Source of the DNA: Hippophae tibetana
Taxonomy: Eukaryota; Streptophyta; Magnoliopsida; Rosales; Elaeagnaceae
NCBI GenBank assembly: GCA_037013495.1
Contig: CM072805.1
Location: 18,200,601-18,264,600 of the forward strand
DNA length: 64,000 bases
Reading direction: 5' to 3'
Below are positions 23,451-35,253 of the stretch, piece by piece (positions within the stretch are counted from its first letter, which is position 1; every line of letters starts with the position of its first letter). Both the position numbers and the translations under genes were made by a program. The notes beneath the pieces are model-generated. The model was not told where the DNA came from, ran no database searches, and saw only the letters and a program-made list of their open reading frames with translations.

Positions 23451-26254
23451 TTCACATAAAATAGTCTTATTTGATACCAACAAAAATTGACATTAACAAA
23501 TATGAATTTGATATATTTTAAAAGTACTTACTAATTAAGAGACAGAAAATTTCTTATTAGAATGAAGTAAGATTAGCGTAATTAAAAATGAAAGTTCGAG
23601 GAGTAATAAAAATCATTCAATAAAAAAATAGGAAGTACAGTCTTTATTTAAGGCTCAAAATTGCATGTTTTAAAGTTTAGTAAGTTAAATATGTCCGAAC
23701 TTGTTGGTTTTGATAATGTAATGGTAGGTATTAGTCATATACATGTTGTACATTATCTTTCTTTTTATTTTTCCTTTTTTATTTTTCTTTTTTTATTTTT
23801 TGAAAAAAAATGTTGTATGTGTGTTATCTTATTTTTAACAAAATTATGTGGATTATAAAAACCTGCAAATTTTATGACACTTTGGGAAATGGGCGTAAGT
23901 GGTCTCGTAACTGGGGAAATGAGTTTGTTAGTTTAGTAGTTTTTAAGTGGAGTGTTTTAATTTTGTAACTTTTAATTAAAATATTTTAATTATATAATTT
24001 TTTAAAAATATAAATTTTAATCTTAAAATGATGCATTTTAGTAATAAAAAGTGTGCATGTCTTGTAACTTTAGAATTTTAAGACTTAAATGCACATCTTT
24101 TTTTAAGTTATAAAACTAAAGCATTTAAGTTAAATGAAAAAAAAATTAACCATTTTGTAAAAATTGTGATAACTTTGCATCCTTACCTTTTTTATTTCAA
24201 AATCTCTTAAACTAAAACCACCAATTAAGGCTTGAATTGTTATTCTACTGTACACACCCAACATAACTTTAGTTTTAGTAAATATTTTAAAAAATAGTTA
24301 TCTTATCATTTAAGTTTTATAATTATACGATTTATATATTTTAATTTTATAATTTTTAAAGTAAATTTTTTTAATTATGTAATTTAAAAGCATGATCAAT
24401 TAAGTAAAAAAATTTAAAAAATAAAATTATTTTTAAGATAAAATGAAAATTATATATTTATTAATAAAAATATTTTAAAAAAAGAAGTAGAAACCCCCTC
24501 CCAAAACATGTAAAGTATAAAACTAATTACTAATAATTTCTTAAAGTAAAATATTATATGGTTTAATTCATTATGAAAGTTAATAGAATTGTGTAGAAAT
24601 CAATAAATATGATGACTTAACAATTAGAATCGTTTTTAATAAACTTTGTTAGATAGTTATTAATATCATTAATTGTGAAATAAATGAAAATATAATCATA
24701 TTTATTTCAATAACTTATTTTTCATAGAACTAAAAGGTATACATTTTAAAGTGAATAAAATAAATAAATAATGATATAATAAAAAAGATAAGTCTCAAAC
24801 TTGTCTATGTTACTTTTCACATTTTATTAATACCTTAACCATCAAATAATTTCATAATAAATTTAACAATAATAAAAAACAATCATACTTTCTAGTAGGT
24901 TAGATATATAATAACTATTAATGTTGGTTGAAAGCAGAAAAGATAGATCAAAATAAACTATATAAAATATGTAACTTTTTTAATTTTATAAGAAAAAAAA
25001 TTAAGAAATTATTATTATACATTCTTTAATAGTAAATTATTGATTAAGTAATTATATCATTTATATATTATTGAATAAATAATTATTAAAATTTAGAAGA
25101 AACTAAACAAAAATAACTATATACAATCAATAACTTTTAATTTTATAATAAAGAAAAACTTAGAAACGATGATAGAAATAATTTAAACTAAAGTATTCTA
25201 TAACTATTATTTTTAAATTCTTAAATAACTTTCAAATTTTTTATTTATTATTCAATAAATAATTAATTTTAATAATAACATTAAAATTTAGAATATATTT
25301 GACCAAAATAAGTACATATAATCTATAATTATTTTAATTTTATATAAAATAAAGTTATGAAATAGTGAATAAATATTCAAAAATCTTTAGAATTTTTCTT
25401 TTTAAGTTCTAATTAAACTATTATATATACTATTTATTATTACAAAAAGAATTACTTTTAACTAAAAATGTTAAAATATTTTAGAAGAAATACAACTAAA
25501 ATAACCATACAATCTATAACATTAAGTTATATACATATATATTTACAATACATCCTACCAATTAAAATATGGTATGCCACTTCAAAGATTAAAATTGCAA
25601 GTAACTATAAAACAAAAGGGAGAGAAGATATATAATATCGCTAAATAGAGTAATTAGGTGTGATTCTTTATTATGAGATCAAGTAATTTCAAGATAAGAA
25701 TATCTATTTTATGTTATGCATATATGATTATATATAGATAAAAGAATAAACCTAATAGCTATTACTCTAATTAGGACGAAGTTGTAGCAACTTTGTAGAC
25801 AATTATATATTGTAGATTTGTATCTTTTATATATATGTATTGTTTGTAGACATGTATCCTTAATTATCTCCTTATTTATCCTTTAAGATATAATTGAAGA
25901 ATAATCTTTAGGTCTTTATCTATTTAAGATAATTAAAGGATAATTATTGTTCCACTATCCTCTTAGTATAATTAAATTATGCCACACTTGTGTGATAAGT
26001 AGGCATTTATTCGATTTAACCCATAAGGTTATATGTTGATTATGACCATTTTTTGACTGGTATGTATGATGTATGAAATTACCCCAAACATCAGTCTCTT
26101 AGAATTTTTGACCTTTGGGTTAGAATTTTTAACTATAATTTCTATCAATACATGTGTTTAATATACTTCCAATTATATTGACGACATTAAACTTACCCTT
26201 GCATGATTTTTTACTTGCCCAAGTGAAATATTTTACGCCGTGTTTGACTATTCG
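23451..26254. other. Very AT-rich, no gene
   Basis: 2.8 kb dominated by A/T runs (AAAATTTTA, TATTTATTA and similar), with no sustained open frame and no recognised LTR. The frame near 23661 ends in a Phe-rich low-complexity tract and is not a credible protein. Such stretches are compatible with matrix-attachment-like or decayed MITE-rich DNA, but I see no specific structure. Confidence 0.5.
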
Positions 26255-26820
26255 AAATGTGCACAACTATTTTCTGTTGTCGGCAATATCTTCAAAATTC
26301 TAATCATACTTCCAATTAGAAAGTAGCGTTGAATGTTCTTATCAAGGAAGTCGATCATTTGCTTATTTTTGTGGCAATCTCAAAATTCAAATCTTAAGCT
26401 TAAACCTTCTGATATTAGCTAAGCGATCTTGGCTATTGATATTTCTTCATGTAGTGTAGGATTATTATTTTTATTATTATTCAAACACTTTACACCCCAT
26501 GAAGATTCTACCATACTTCCTTATGCAAGAAGTAATCAAAATGTGCACAACTATGTTCTGTTGTCGGTAATATCTTCAAAATTCTAATCATACTTCCAAT
26601 TAGAAAGTAGCGTTGAATGTTCTTATCAAGGAAGTCAATAATTTGCTTATTTTTATGGCAATCTCAAAATTCAAATCTTAAGCTTAAACCTTCTGATATT
26701 AGCTAAGCGATCTTGGCTATTGATATTTCTTCATGTAGTGTAGGATTATTATTTTTATTATTATTCAAACACTTTACACCCCATGAAGATTCTATCATAC
26801 TTCCTTATGCAAGAAGTAAC
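26255..26820. repeat. Recent 283-bp tandem duplication
   Basis: 26255-26537 and 26538-26820 are adjacent copies with only a handful of differences, such as ACTATTTTC versus ACTATGTTC and TCGATCATTT versus TCAATAATTT. Both start AAATGTGCACAACTA and end ATGCAAGAAGTAA. High identity means it is far younger than the sequence around it. No coding function was recognised in either unit. Confidence 0.9.
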
Positions 26821-27072
26821 GGATACCAAATCCATGGATGCACAAGATCGGGTATGGCCACCATAGGTATGTACCAAGGTAGATAAGGATTGATATGGGC
26901 AATGTATATTGGTGGACAAATAGAGATCAGATGGAAATATAACCTATAAAGTCCTAACTAATGACACCTTGACCAATGGTATCTTGGCCAATAGTGCCTT
27001 GACCAATGGTGCTAGCCTTCTGGTTGGTAGTCTTCTAAGTGGAAAGCCCTAGATGGAAGCCCTATTTCCAAG
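26821..27072. other. No gene; short repeats of ACCAATGGT type
   Basis: Contains CTTGACCAATGGT twice (around 26970 and 26998) and related TGGCCAATAG, the beginning of the degenerate minisatellite that follows. Confidence 0.4.
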
Positions 27073-27300
27073 AAATTCTTGGAAGATGAAGTTTTAGCCA
27101 ACAAAGTCTTGGAAAAAAAGTCTTAGAAAATGAAGGTTTAGCCAACAAAGTGTTAGCAGGTGAAGTTGTAGCCAACAAAGTGTTAGCAAGCAAAGTTGTG
27201 GCCAACAAAATCTTGGTAGATAAAGCTACACCCAACAAAGTTCTTGAAAAAAAGTTATGGCCAACAAAGTTATTGCCAACAAATTTCTTGCTACCAATGT
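27073..27300. repeat. Degenerate 30-bp minisatellite
   Basis: The core GCCAACAAAGT recurs with CCAACAAA at 27098, 27142, 27172, 27202, 27232, 27261 and 27276. The central spacing is exactly 30 bp, so one frame stays open and reads V-A-N-K-(V/I)-L-A repeats. The open frame (27150-27335) follows from a period divisible by three, not from an evident gene. Confidence 0.75.
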
Positions 27301-28009
27301 TCTGGCTAGAGATATCCAGGTCGGTGACATCCTAGGCAATGACATTCTTGTTAGCCCATTCCTAATTAGCAGTCCTCTAAGTGGTAATGTTCCAATCGAG
27401 GAGCTCTAGATTAATTGATGGGTTTGGTCATTCAATTCAATGTAATATTTTTAGTTATGTCTTTGATGAAAATTCTAGGATATTGGTAGGATCTGTTAAT
27501 GCGATGACTTCCTTCTTTTCAAAAGGATTTGCATAAGTGTGGGAAGCTTTGATATTGTTCTTATGGGTGTCTCTATTTTCTAACACTTGGATTTATTTTT
27601 GTAACCTTTTTCTTAACCCATGTACTTTCATTTCTTATTTGAATGAAGTGAAGTGGAGATATAGAAGGTTAGACACATTTAGGAAGTCTAGAAGCTAGGG
27701 ATCATATCTTGATCACCTCAAATTCTGATAGGATCAGTATCCTAATATACTTTAATAAATTATACCTTTGGCTTGTGTCTAGAATTTGTCCATAATGTAG
27801 ATAAGTAGTTGAAGCTTTATAATGGTACTTGACAAAGAAGGATGTATTAAGATGCATCTTAATGGTTTTCTATTCTATGGGATGACATATATTATGGAAC
27901 GAGCTAGAAAGGGAGTGACCAAGGCTCTGTGGCCCATTCGATGGCCTTGGTCTTATATTACTTTATAAATTTTACTCTCACTTGTACTTGTAACATTGTT
28001 TCTGAACCT
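27301..28009. other. No recognisable gene
   Basis: Nothing recognised beyond scattered relatives of the neighbouring minisatellites. Confidence 0.4.
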
Positions 28010-28310
28010 AGCTATTGTCTCAACCATTTATGAGACTACGAACCTATCCAATCACTACTCTGACCAACCATTTCCTAGCTGGCTGACCACTTCCTGACAC
28101 CCAAACTATACTACTAGTCACCATCTCATAACTGGCTACCACATTTCTAGCCGACCCTTTTTTGGTTGGTTAAACTCATTCCTACTTGGCCACTTCCTAG
28201 ATGGGCGACCACACTCCCGATCAATCATTTCTTGGCTGTGATCAACCATTTCCTAGTTGGTCACTTCCTGACTATTCGACCACTTCCTATTCACTTTTTA
28301 GCTAGTTGTA
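28010..28310. repeat. Degenerate ACCA(C/T)TTCCT minisatellite
   Basis: The motif GACCACTTCCTGAC / CAACCATTTCCTAGCTGG recurs about a dozen times at irregular 15-40 bp spacing. It is of the same style as the repeat 900 bp to the left but of different sequence. No reading frame is kept. Confidence 0.65.
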
Positions 28311-29650
28311 CCTCTTGGTCCTAGCCTATCTGGCTGGATGGTATTCAATATTTAGACCATATATTGGCTCGATTGGGAGACCGATGGCTTTGAAGTTTGG
28401 GTAATATTTAGCTTATACCTGTGGCCTTAGTTTTTATTCAGTTCTTATTATGTTTGTTTGGAATTTTCCTAAGTTAGAGGTGACTTGTTAATCCAAATGT
28501 TTCTTAGTTAAGCTAATCAGTCTATTAGCCTTCATACTTAGAGTATTTGAACTTGTTCAAGTGATCCAATTATAATATAACTCTCAACTTAATAATATCT
28601 TTAGTTACCACTTTGTTAGAGATTTATTGTTCATTTATTAAAGCCATGTAAGCCTAAGTATAGGGTAAATTATTTAATGTAGTTCTTGGACCTGAGGTGG
28701 TATGGCATATGAGCCACGATTCTTATTCACAGTCTATTACCAACCTTGAGGTGATAGGAAACCTGATAAACCATTCTTGGTATTAGTTATGGCTTGGACC
28801 ACATGGCTAACATATTAATCACCTATAGAAAATTTGGTGTAGTGGCCTTAGCAAGAATGTATGCCCTGAATGGATCCTGAGGCTTTTACTAAACTTAGCT
28901 CTCTTATGTGTTAGTATAGGCATTAGGGCACGAGACTCAAAAGTTGGGATGCTTCTTTACATTTATCTTGGACTACACAACTAGTGATTAGGATATGTCC
29001 TAGTTGTAACTTAACACGTTCAACTTCCATTGATTTTCTCGCGGCTTGGGCCCTAAGGTGCCTATGGTGTCACATTAAGGGCTCTGGAATTTTTATGTCT
29101 AAGTAGCTCAAGCTCACTCGTCGAGTTTTTTTTCTTTTTCACTACCTTTCATATCTCGAAGGGATACTAAGGGCTTGTCAGTACCAAAGTGGAAAAGCTC
29201 TTAAGCCATGAGCCCATTTCAAGGTCTAAGACCAATTAAAAGGCATTTAGACCAAGTTAATTTATTCTCTATAAAAGCTTTATCCCATACTACACAACTT
29301 ATGATCAAGGTGCATCCTCATGGTCACTTAATGTGTCTAACTTCTATAGATCGTTTGGTGGTCTGGCCCTAAGGCAAAGTACTCACCTGCATGGTTGCTT
29401 ATTATTCACTGCCTTTTGTAGGGCTATAGTCTTTACCAATATGTTGAGGAATTTATTATGCTCAACCCTTAACATTTTGGCACTTAGGGCTCTAGACTTT
29501 CTCAAGTCCAGGTAGCTTAGGCATGCTTCTTCATTTGATAGTGGACTTTATGTCCTGTTGAATCTTCTAATATGGCTATACGTAGCCTAACAACCTATAA
29601 ACACCATTTTATTATAATAAAAGTGTTGCTTAAGAATTGTCTATCCTTCT
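28311..29650. repeat. Decayed duplicated segment, no gene
   Basis: Two diverged copies share ACTACACAACT, then C(A/T)AACTTC(C/T)AT, then GGCCCTAAGG, then AGGGCTCT(G/A)GA with TAGCT(C/T)A. One is at about 28972-29115 and the other at about 29289-29525. The short open frame at 29333-29515 is not shared between the copies. It is probably remnant LTR sequence, but no borders were found. Confidence 0.45.
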
Positions 29651-30529
29651 TGGTAGAAACCAAGAAGTTGGAAATTTTAATCATACAAGTGGGAATGGAG
29701 TTGAATTTGCACAAGACCCTTTGTCACTTTCGAGTGGTCCAATTACAAGATTTAGAGCCAAATGTTTCAATAAAGCACTAAATGGGCTAATCGAAGAGAA
29801 TTAGGATGATTCTAAAAAGACCAAGCTGGGCTCAAATAATAATCAAGGCCTAGACCTTGTCATCAAAGCAATTCAATAGGCTAATTATCATGCAAATTTG
29901 TAACCAACATGGTTTGACCATTAAAGGGTGTAAATTTGAAAAGTTTCAAAGATATTAAATAAGAGAATAACTTGGTTCTGGCTGGGCATGTTAAAATACA
30001 TAGAATCTAGTTATTTAGCTATTTATTGGTTGTTCTTAGAAGTCCAAAATAGCTATTTATCAGTTGGCTTTAGAAGTTCAAAATAGCAATTTATTGGTTG
30101 TATTTAGAAGTTCAAAAATATCTATTTACTAGCTTTCTTTAAAAGTCCAACTTTTAAGCTGTAATTATGAATTTTCCTATTCTTGCATGGTTTTTTCAAG
30201 CATGTAGAGAAATACTACAAATTTTAAAAAGGATTGGATTATTCAAAAAATTATCTTCATGTGAGGTATTGTGTTCCTTTTAGTTCTTAAAATGAACTCT
30301 TGAACTTATTGAATTAATATTGTGGAATTCAAACAACCAAACTTATCACCTTGAATTCTTGAGAGAATTCTTAGGTTTTCTTGGTGTGGTATTTCAATCC
30401 TTCGTAGTCTTGATTTTCATCTTGCTAGGTGATGGGTTAAGACTCAACAAATCTTGTCTTCACGATCTTGGGGTTTCAATCCATCATTTTTATCGGGTTT
30501 CATCACAATTGTTTGTAGAGTTCGTATCA
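29651..30529 (+). repeat. Gypsy 5' LTR
   Basis: Starts near TGGTAGAAACCAAGAAG and ends TTCGTATCA two bases before the primer site. 29651-30240 is collinear with 35254-35835. 30241-30520 has no counterpart in the 3' LTR. It contains a four-unit 33-bp minisatellite at 30016-30153. Confidence 0.7.
30016..30153. repeat. 33-bp minisatellite in 5' LTR (4 units)
   Basis: Units start TAGCTATTTATTGG-like at 30016, 30050, 30084 and 30119, each ending in TTTAGAAGT(C/T)CAAA. Four units also occur in the 3' LTR (35618-35753), so the array predates insertion. Confidence 0.8.
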
Positions 30530-30531
30530 TT

Positions 30532-30544
30532 TTGGTATCAAAGC
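30532..30544 (+). other. Primer-binding site (initiator tRNA-Met type)
   Basis: TGGTATCAAAGC, one change from the standard TGGTATCAGAGC, lies two to three bases after the 5' LTR end. Confidence 0.75.
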
Positions 30545-31019
30545 TTTGGTTCTATGATAAGTTTGACTATATTTTATTTTCATTCTATTTCTTGATTTTC
30601 TATTCCTTGCTTTAAAAAAAGTATACGATTTCAATTAGAAATTTCTCAGTACACGAAGAGGAAAAATTCTGAGTTCATAATTCCAGTTATTAAAAAACAT
30701 TCTTCCTGTCAATCTTATGTCTTACCTTATTCAAGTTCTTGATCTTTTTAATGAGTATTGGTTGTTTCTCATTTTTGAATTGTTATTGGATTATTTTGAA
30801 TTAGTTTCTTAAAGTTCGATTAAGAAGTAAAGAAGACACAAAATAGTGGAAAAAGGTAAGAGTGTGTGAGACCATAAGAGGGTAAAATCCATTTAGAGTG
30901 AAAAACATGATTACAATTGTATCAATTCTTGAGTGAACCTTGCTTTGTAGATTCTAACCATGTCCAATTATCAAGAAAAATACACAACCGAAGAATATTG
31001 ACAATCGGAAACTCCGAAC

Positions 31020-32060
31020 CTCCAAATGCAAGTGTTGTTAAGGTAGATGAAACTTATGATGAGGGGTAAATTAGAGGCTATTAATGAGGGGTTGGATAGG
31101 GTAGAAGTAGAGACTCCTAGGGGAAAACAACGAGACATCACCAATAGGCAATAAAGTGGGCATTTTCCATGGTAGAATGTTAAGGAAGAGCTAGAGACGA
31201 AGGAGTTTGATAAGCCATATTTGAACCAAGGTAGGTTTAAGCGTAGGTATAGGAATAGAGAAGCTTGGATGGGTAGGCCAAGGAGGGATAATGATTTAGG
31301 AAATATAAAGATTAAAATCCCATCTTTTCAATGTAAAAATGACCCTGAAGTTTATTTGGAATGGGAAACTAAAATGGAGATGGTGTTTGATTGTCACAAT
31401 TATTCAAAGTTAAAAAGTTTAAGTTGGCTGCGATTGAATTTACCAATTATGTTATTGTTTGATGTGATCAATTACTGATTAATAGGAAGAGTAATAGAGA
31501 GCCACCAGTGGACACTTGGAAGAAGATGAAAATGCTTATGAGGAAGCATTTTGTACCCAATCACTATTATAGGGGATTGTATCAAAAGTTGCAAAGGTTA
31601 ACTCAAGGTTCCAAGAGTGTGGATGAGTATGGAGGTAGCTATGATCCACGCTAATGTAGAAGAGAACCGAGAAGCCATTATGGCTAGACTTTTGCACGAT
31701 TTGAATCGTGAGATTGAGGATATAATTTAGATGCAACACTATTTTGAGTTGATGGATATGGTACATCAAGCCAGAAATATGGAGGAAGAATTCAAATGAA
31801 AGGGATTGGCTAGTAGGGGAAAACCTATAGCTACTACCAGTCTGTGGAAGATAATTCCAAAAAGGGATGAACAGCTACAAAATAAGCCAAAACTTAAACT
31901 ATCTAAGAATGAAAACTCAAAAAGACCGTCACTACTTTAGGCAGTATTGATACTACACGTGATATTAAGCATTTTAAATGTGAGAGGAAAGGAAACATAG
32001 AAAGCCAATGTGTAAACAAAACGATGATGGTGATAAATGCTTAGAGAGAGCTTGATTCAG
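31020..32060 (+). pseudogene. Gypsy Gag, decayed
   Basis: 31221-31478 encodes an Arg-rich start followed by NIKIKIPSFQCKNDPEVYLEWETKME. This is the standard Gag opening of this gypsy group (K-I-P-x-F-x-G-x-x-D-P-x-x-Y-L-x-W). The continuation at 31500-31640 reads TWKKMKMLMRKHFVPNHY, then YQKLQRLTQGSKSVDEY across a frame break, matching the conserved RFVPxxYxxxLxxKLQxLxQGxxSVxEY. A CCHC-like finger (HFKCERKGNIESQC) lies near 31970-32010. Stops and frameshifts make it non-functional. Confidence 0.8.
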
Positions 32061-32765
32061 AGAATAAGTAAGAGGTAGATGATGATGACGTACCATCTTT
32101 GGAGGATGCCGATGATGAGCAAAATGTTGTGATTGGAGATTTATTGGTAGCGAGAAGAGTTCTCAATGTGCAGGTTAAGAAGGAAGAAATTAACCAAAGG
32201 GAGAACTTGTTTCAAACCCAGTTCTTTGTAAATAAAAAAGTTTTTCAGTGTAGCCAGCACTGATTTGATGGAGAAATTGGCATTAACTAGCTTGAAACAT
32301 CCTCAACCTTACTCGCTTTAGTTTCTAAATGAAAGTGGCAAAGTCATAGTGATAAGACAAGTTTTGGTGGCATTATCCATTGGAAAATATAAGGATAAGG
32401 TGCTTTGTGATGTGGTTCCTATGCACGTATGCCATTTATTATTGTGGATACCATGGTAGTATGATTTGAGGGTTATGCATGATAGATTCATAAATAAGTA
32501 TTCTTTCACTCTTAAAAGGAAACCTATTACTCTTGTACAATTAACTCTAAAATAAGTTAGCGAGGACTAATTAAAGTTACAAACATCAAATGAAAAAAAA
32601 GGAAAGAAAAGAAAGTCAAAGTTGAAAAAAAAGTTTAACAAAAGGAGAGAAAATTATTGATCAAAGTGAGATAAAGAGAGCATTATTTTCACATCAACCT
32701 CTTATTGTACTCATGTACAAGGAAGCTGTTTTATGTACTAATTATCTCGTCGGTGCCTTACCAAG
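32061..32765 (+). pseudogene. Gypsy protease region, poorly preserved
   Basis: Lies between Gag and RT. An acidic stretch (DDDDVPSLEDADDE-like, 32080-32110) and ARRVLNVQVKKEE (32150-32190) match the usual Gag-protease linker of this family. The protease follows with a degraded active-site area, a CDVVPMHVCHLLLW-like motif (32406-32450) and a KYSFTLKRKPITL-like tail (32498-32535). I could not see an intact D(T/S)G triad. Confidence 0.6.
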
Positions 32766-33600
32766 AGATATTGTTTCTCTTTTGTAGGAGTTTGAATATT
32801 TCCTTCCTGAAGACATACCTTATGGTTTACCTCTAATCCGAGGGATTGAACATCAAATTGACTTCATACCTGGTGCATCAATTCCAAATTAACCTGTTTA
32901 TAGGATTAATCTTGAGGAGACCAAGAAACTTCATAGGCAAATAAGTGAATTATTGGAGAAGGGGTATGTGTGTGAAAGCATGAGTCCTTGTCAGGTTTCA
33001 GTGCTATTAATTCCTAAGAAGGATGGAACATGGATGATGTGTGTTGACTGTCGAGTCATCAATAACATAATGGTAAATATAATCATCACATTCCTAGATT
33101 AGATGATATAATGGATGAATTGCATGGTTTTTATGTCTTTACAAAAATTGATCTTAAGAGTGGATATCACCAAATTAGGATGAAGGAAGGTGACGAATGA
33201 AAAACTACTTTTAAGACTAAATATGGTTTGTATGAGTGGTTAGTGATGCCATTCGGTTTAACTAATGCTCCAAGAATATGTAATGCAATTGAAATCTGTT
33301 TTGGAAATTCTAAGGAAAGAAACCTTGTTTTCTAATCTCAAGAATGCACCTTTTGCACGGATAAGCCTGTGTTTCTTGGTTTTGTTTTTAGTAAGAGAGG
33401 AATTAAGGTGGTTAAGGAAAAGGTGAAGACAATCCAAGAATGACCATCGCTTACAACAATCAGCCAAGCGAGGAGTTTCCACGACTTAACTTAAATAGTT
33501 TATATAGAAAATTTGTGCATGATTTTAGTAGCTTAGCCACCCCTCTAACTAAAGTCATCAAGTAAAATGTTCTATTTAAGTGGGGGAAAGAACAAGAAAA
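32766..33600 (+). pseudogene. Gypsy reverse transcriptase lacking its active-site block
   Basis: Clear RT motifs: GLPLIRGIEHQIDFIPGAS (32830-32885), PVYRINLEETKKL, VSVLLIPKKDGTWMMCVDCR (32995-33055), [12 protein letters not shown] (33150-33183), [22 protein letters not shown] (33205-33272). At about 33277 it jumps straight to a [19 protein letters not shown] motif and then VFLGFVFSKRGIKV (33370-33410). The intervening segment with the catalytic Y-x-D-D motif in relatives is absent, a deletion of about 100 bp. It cannot encode working RT. Confidence 0.85.
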
Positions 33601-34000
33601 TGCATTTAATTCTATCAAAGAAAAGTTAACTAATGCATCATTGCTTGTCTTGCCTAACTTTTCTAAAACTTTTGAAATTGAGTGCAATGTTTCAGGAATA
33701 GGTATTGAAGCTATTTTAATGCAAGAAGGCCGTCCAATTGCTCATTTCAATGATAAGTTGAATAAGATAGCCCTAAATTACCCCACTTATGATAAGGAGT
33801 TGAATGCCTTGGTAAGGGCTTTCAAAAATTGGCAACACTATCTATGGTCAAAGGAATTTGTGATTCACACAGATCATGAATCTTTGAAGCATTTGAAAGG
33901 ATATCAAAGGTTGAACAAACGCCATGCCAAGTGGGTGGAATTCATTGAAACATGTTCTTATGTGATCAAATATAAGCAAGGAAAACGTGGTGGCTGATGC
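33601..34000 (+). pseudogene. Gypsy RNase H domain
   Basis: 33641-33997 is one of the longest clean frames here. [16 protein letters not shown] (the first catalytic Asp of the usual FEVxCDASG is replaced by Asn), then [59 protein letters not shown] and [11 protein letters not shown]. In gypsy elements this domain removes the RNA strand during cDNA synthesis. The frame ends in a short shift right after KQGKR, where relatives read VVADALSR; that motif follows in another frame. Confidence 0.85.
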
Positions 34001-35180
34001 ATTGTCTCGAATGTATTCTTTACTCTCCATTTTAGTTACAAAATTGCTTGGCTTTGAATATATTAAAGATTTGTATGCACAAGATATTGATTTTGGTAGG
34101 TTTTATAGGCATGATGGATTTTTGTTTTAGGAAAATAAGTTATGTGTGCCTATGTGTTCTTTGTGTGAATCACTTATGATAGAAGCTCATGGTGGTGGTT
34201 TGATGGGTCATTTTGGTGTAGCTATGACTTTTGGAATTTTTCCTACTCATTTTTTTTTGGCCTCATATGAAACATGATGTGGAAAAAAATCTGTGAGAAA
34301 TGTATCAAATGTAAATAAGCCAAGTCTAAGTTGCAACCCCATGGTTTGTACACCCTTTTTTCATTACCTAGTGAACCATGAACTGATATTTCTATAGACT
34401 TTATTTTAGGTTTACCTAGAACAAATAGAGGGAGAGATTCAGTTGTTGTGGTGGTAGATAGATTTTCCAAGATGGCACACTTCATTACATGTCATAAAAC
34501 TGATGATGCATCACATATAGCTTATTTATTCTTCAACGAGATTATTAGGTTACATGGTATGCCTAGGACCATTGTTTCTGATAGGGATCCAAATTTTTTA
34601 AGTTACTTTTGGAAGACTTTGTGTGGAAAGTTGGGAATCAAGTTTTTGTTTTCTACTACTTGTCATCCACAGATGGATGATCAAACTAAAGTAGTAAATA
34701 AAACTTTTTCTTCTTTGTTGCATGCTATCATTAAAAAGAACTTGAAAAAATAGGAATATTTTTGCCACATGTTGAATTTGCTTACAAAAGAAGTATACAT
34801 TATGATTTAACTTTTCACCATTTGAAATTTTTTATGGCCTTAACCCATTGTCACCTTTGGATTTAACTTCTTTACCCTTGAGTTAACGTGTGAACTTAGA
34901 TGGCAAGAAGAAAGCATAATTTGTAAAGATGATTGATGAAAAGGCATAACTAATCATTGAAATGAAGACTGAATAATATGTCCAATAACCCAACAAGGGA
35001 CGCAAGAAGATAGTGTTTGAACTAGGAGATTGGGTTTGGTTGTACTTAAGGAAGGACCATTTTCCAGAGAAATGGTATTCAAAACTCCAACCTGAGGGTA
35101 ACGGACCATTTCAAGTTTTGGAACACATTAATGATAATGCCTACAAGCTTGACTTACCAGGTGAGTCATAAGTGCAGGCT
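34001..35180 (+). pseudogene. Gypsy integrase, decayed
   Basis: The zinc-binding region lies near 34140-34320 (EAHGGGLMGHFG, then a C-x2-C region). The core is at 34448-34753: [23 protein letters not shown] (second catalytic Asp), [23 protein letters not shown] (relatives have QTDGQTEVVN, so the catalytic Glu is Lys here). The C-terminal domain at 35000-35160 reads [17 protein letters not shown], then [20 protein letters not shown], the GPY/F module. A stop at about 34750 and frameshifts break it. The Glu-to-Lys change alone would abolish strand transfer. Confidence 0.85.
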
Positions 35181-35253
35181 TTAATGTTGTTGATTTGTCT
35201 CCTTTTGATGTAAGTGATTATTTGTGGACAAATCCATCTCAAGAAGAGGAGAA

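Noticed and set aside
27150-27335. Repetitive protein with A-N-K-V-L repeats
   Set aside because: Open only because the minisatellite period (30) is divisible by three. No start context and no homologue recognised.
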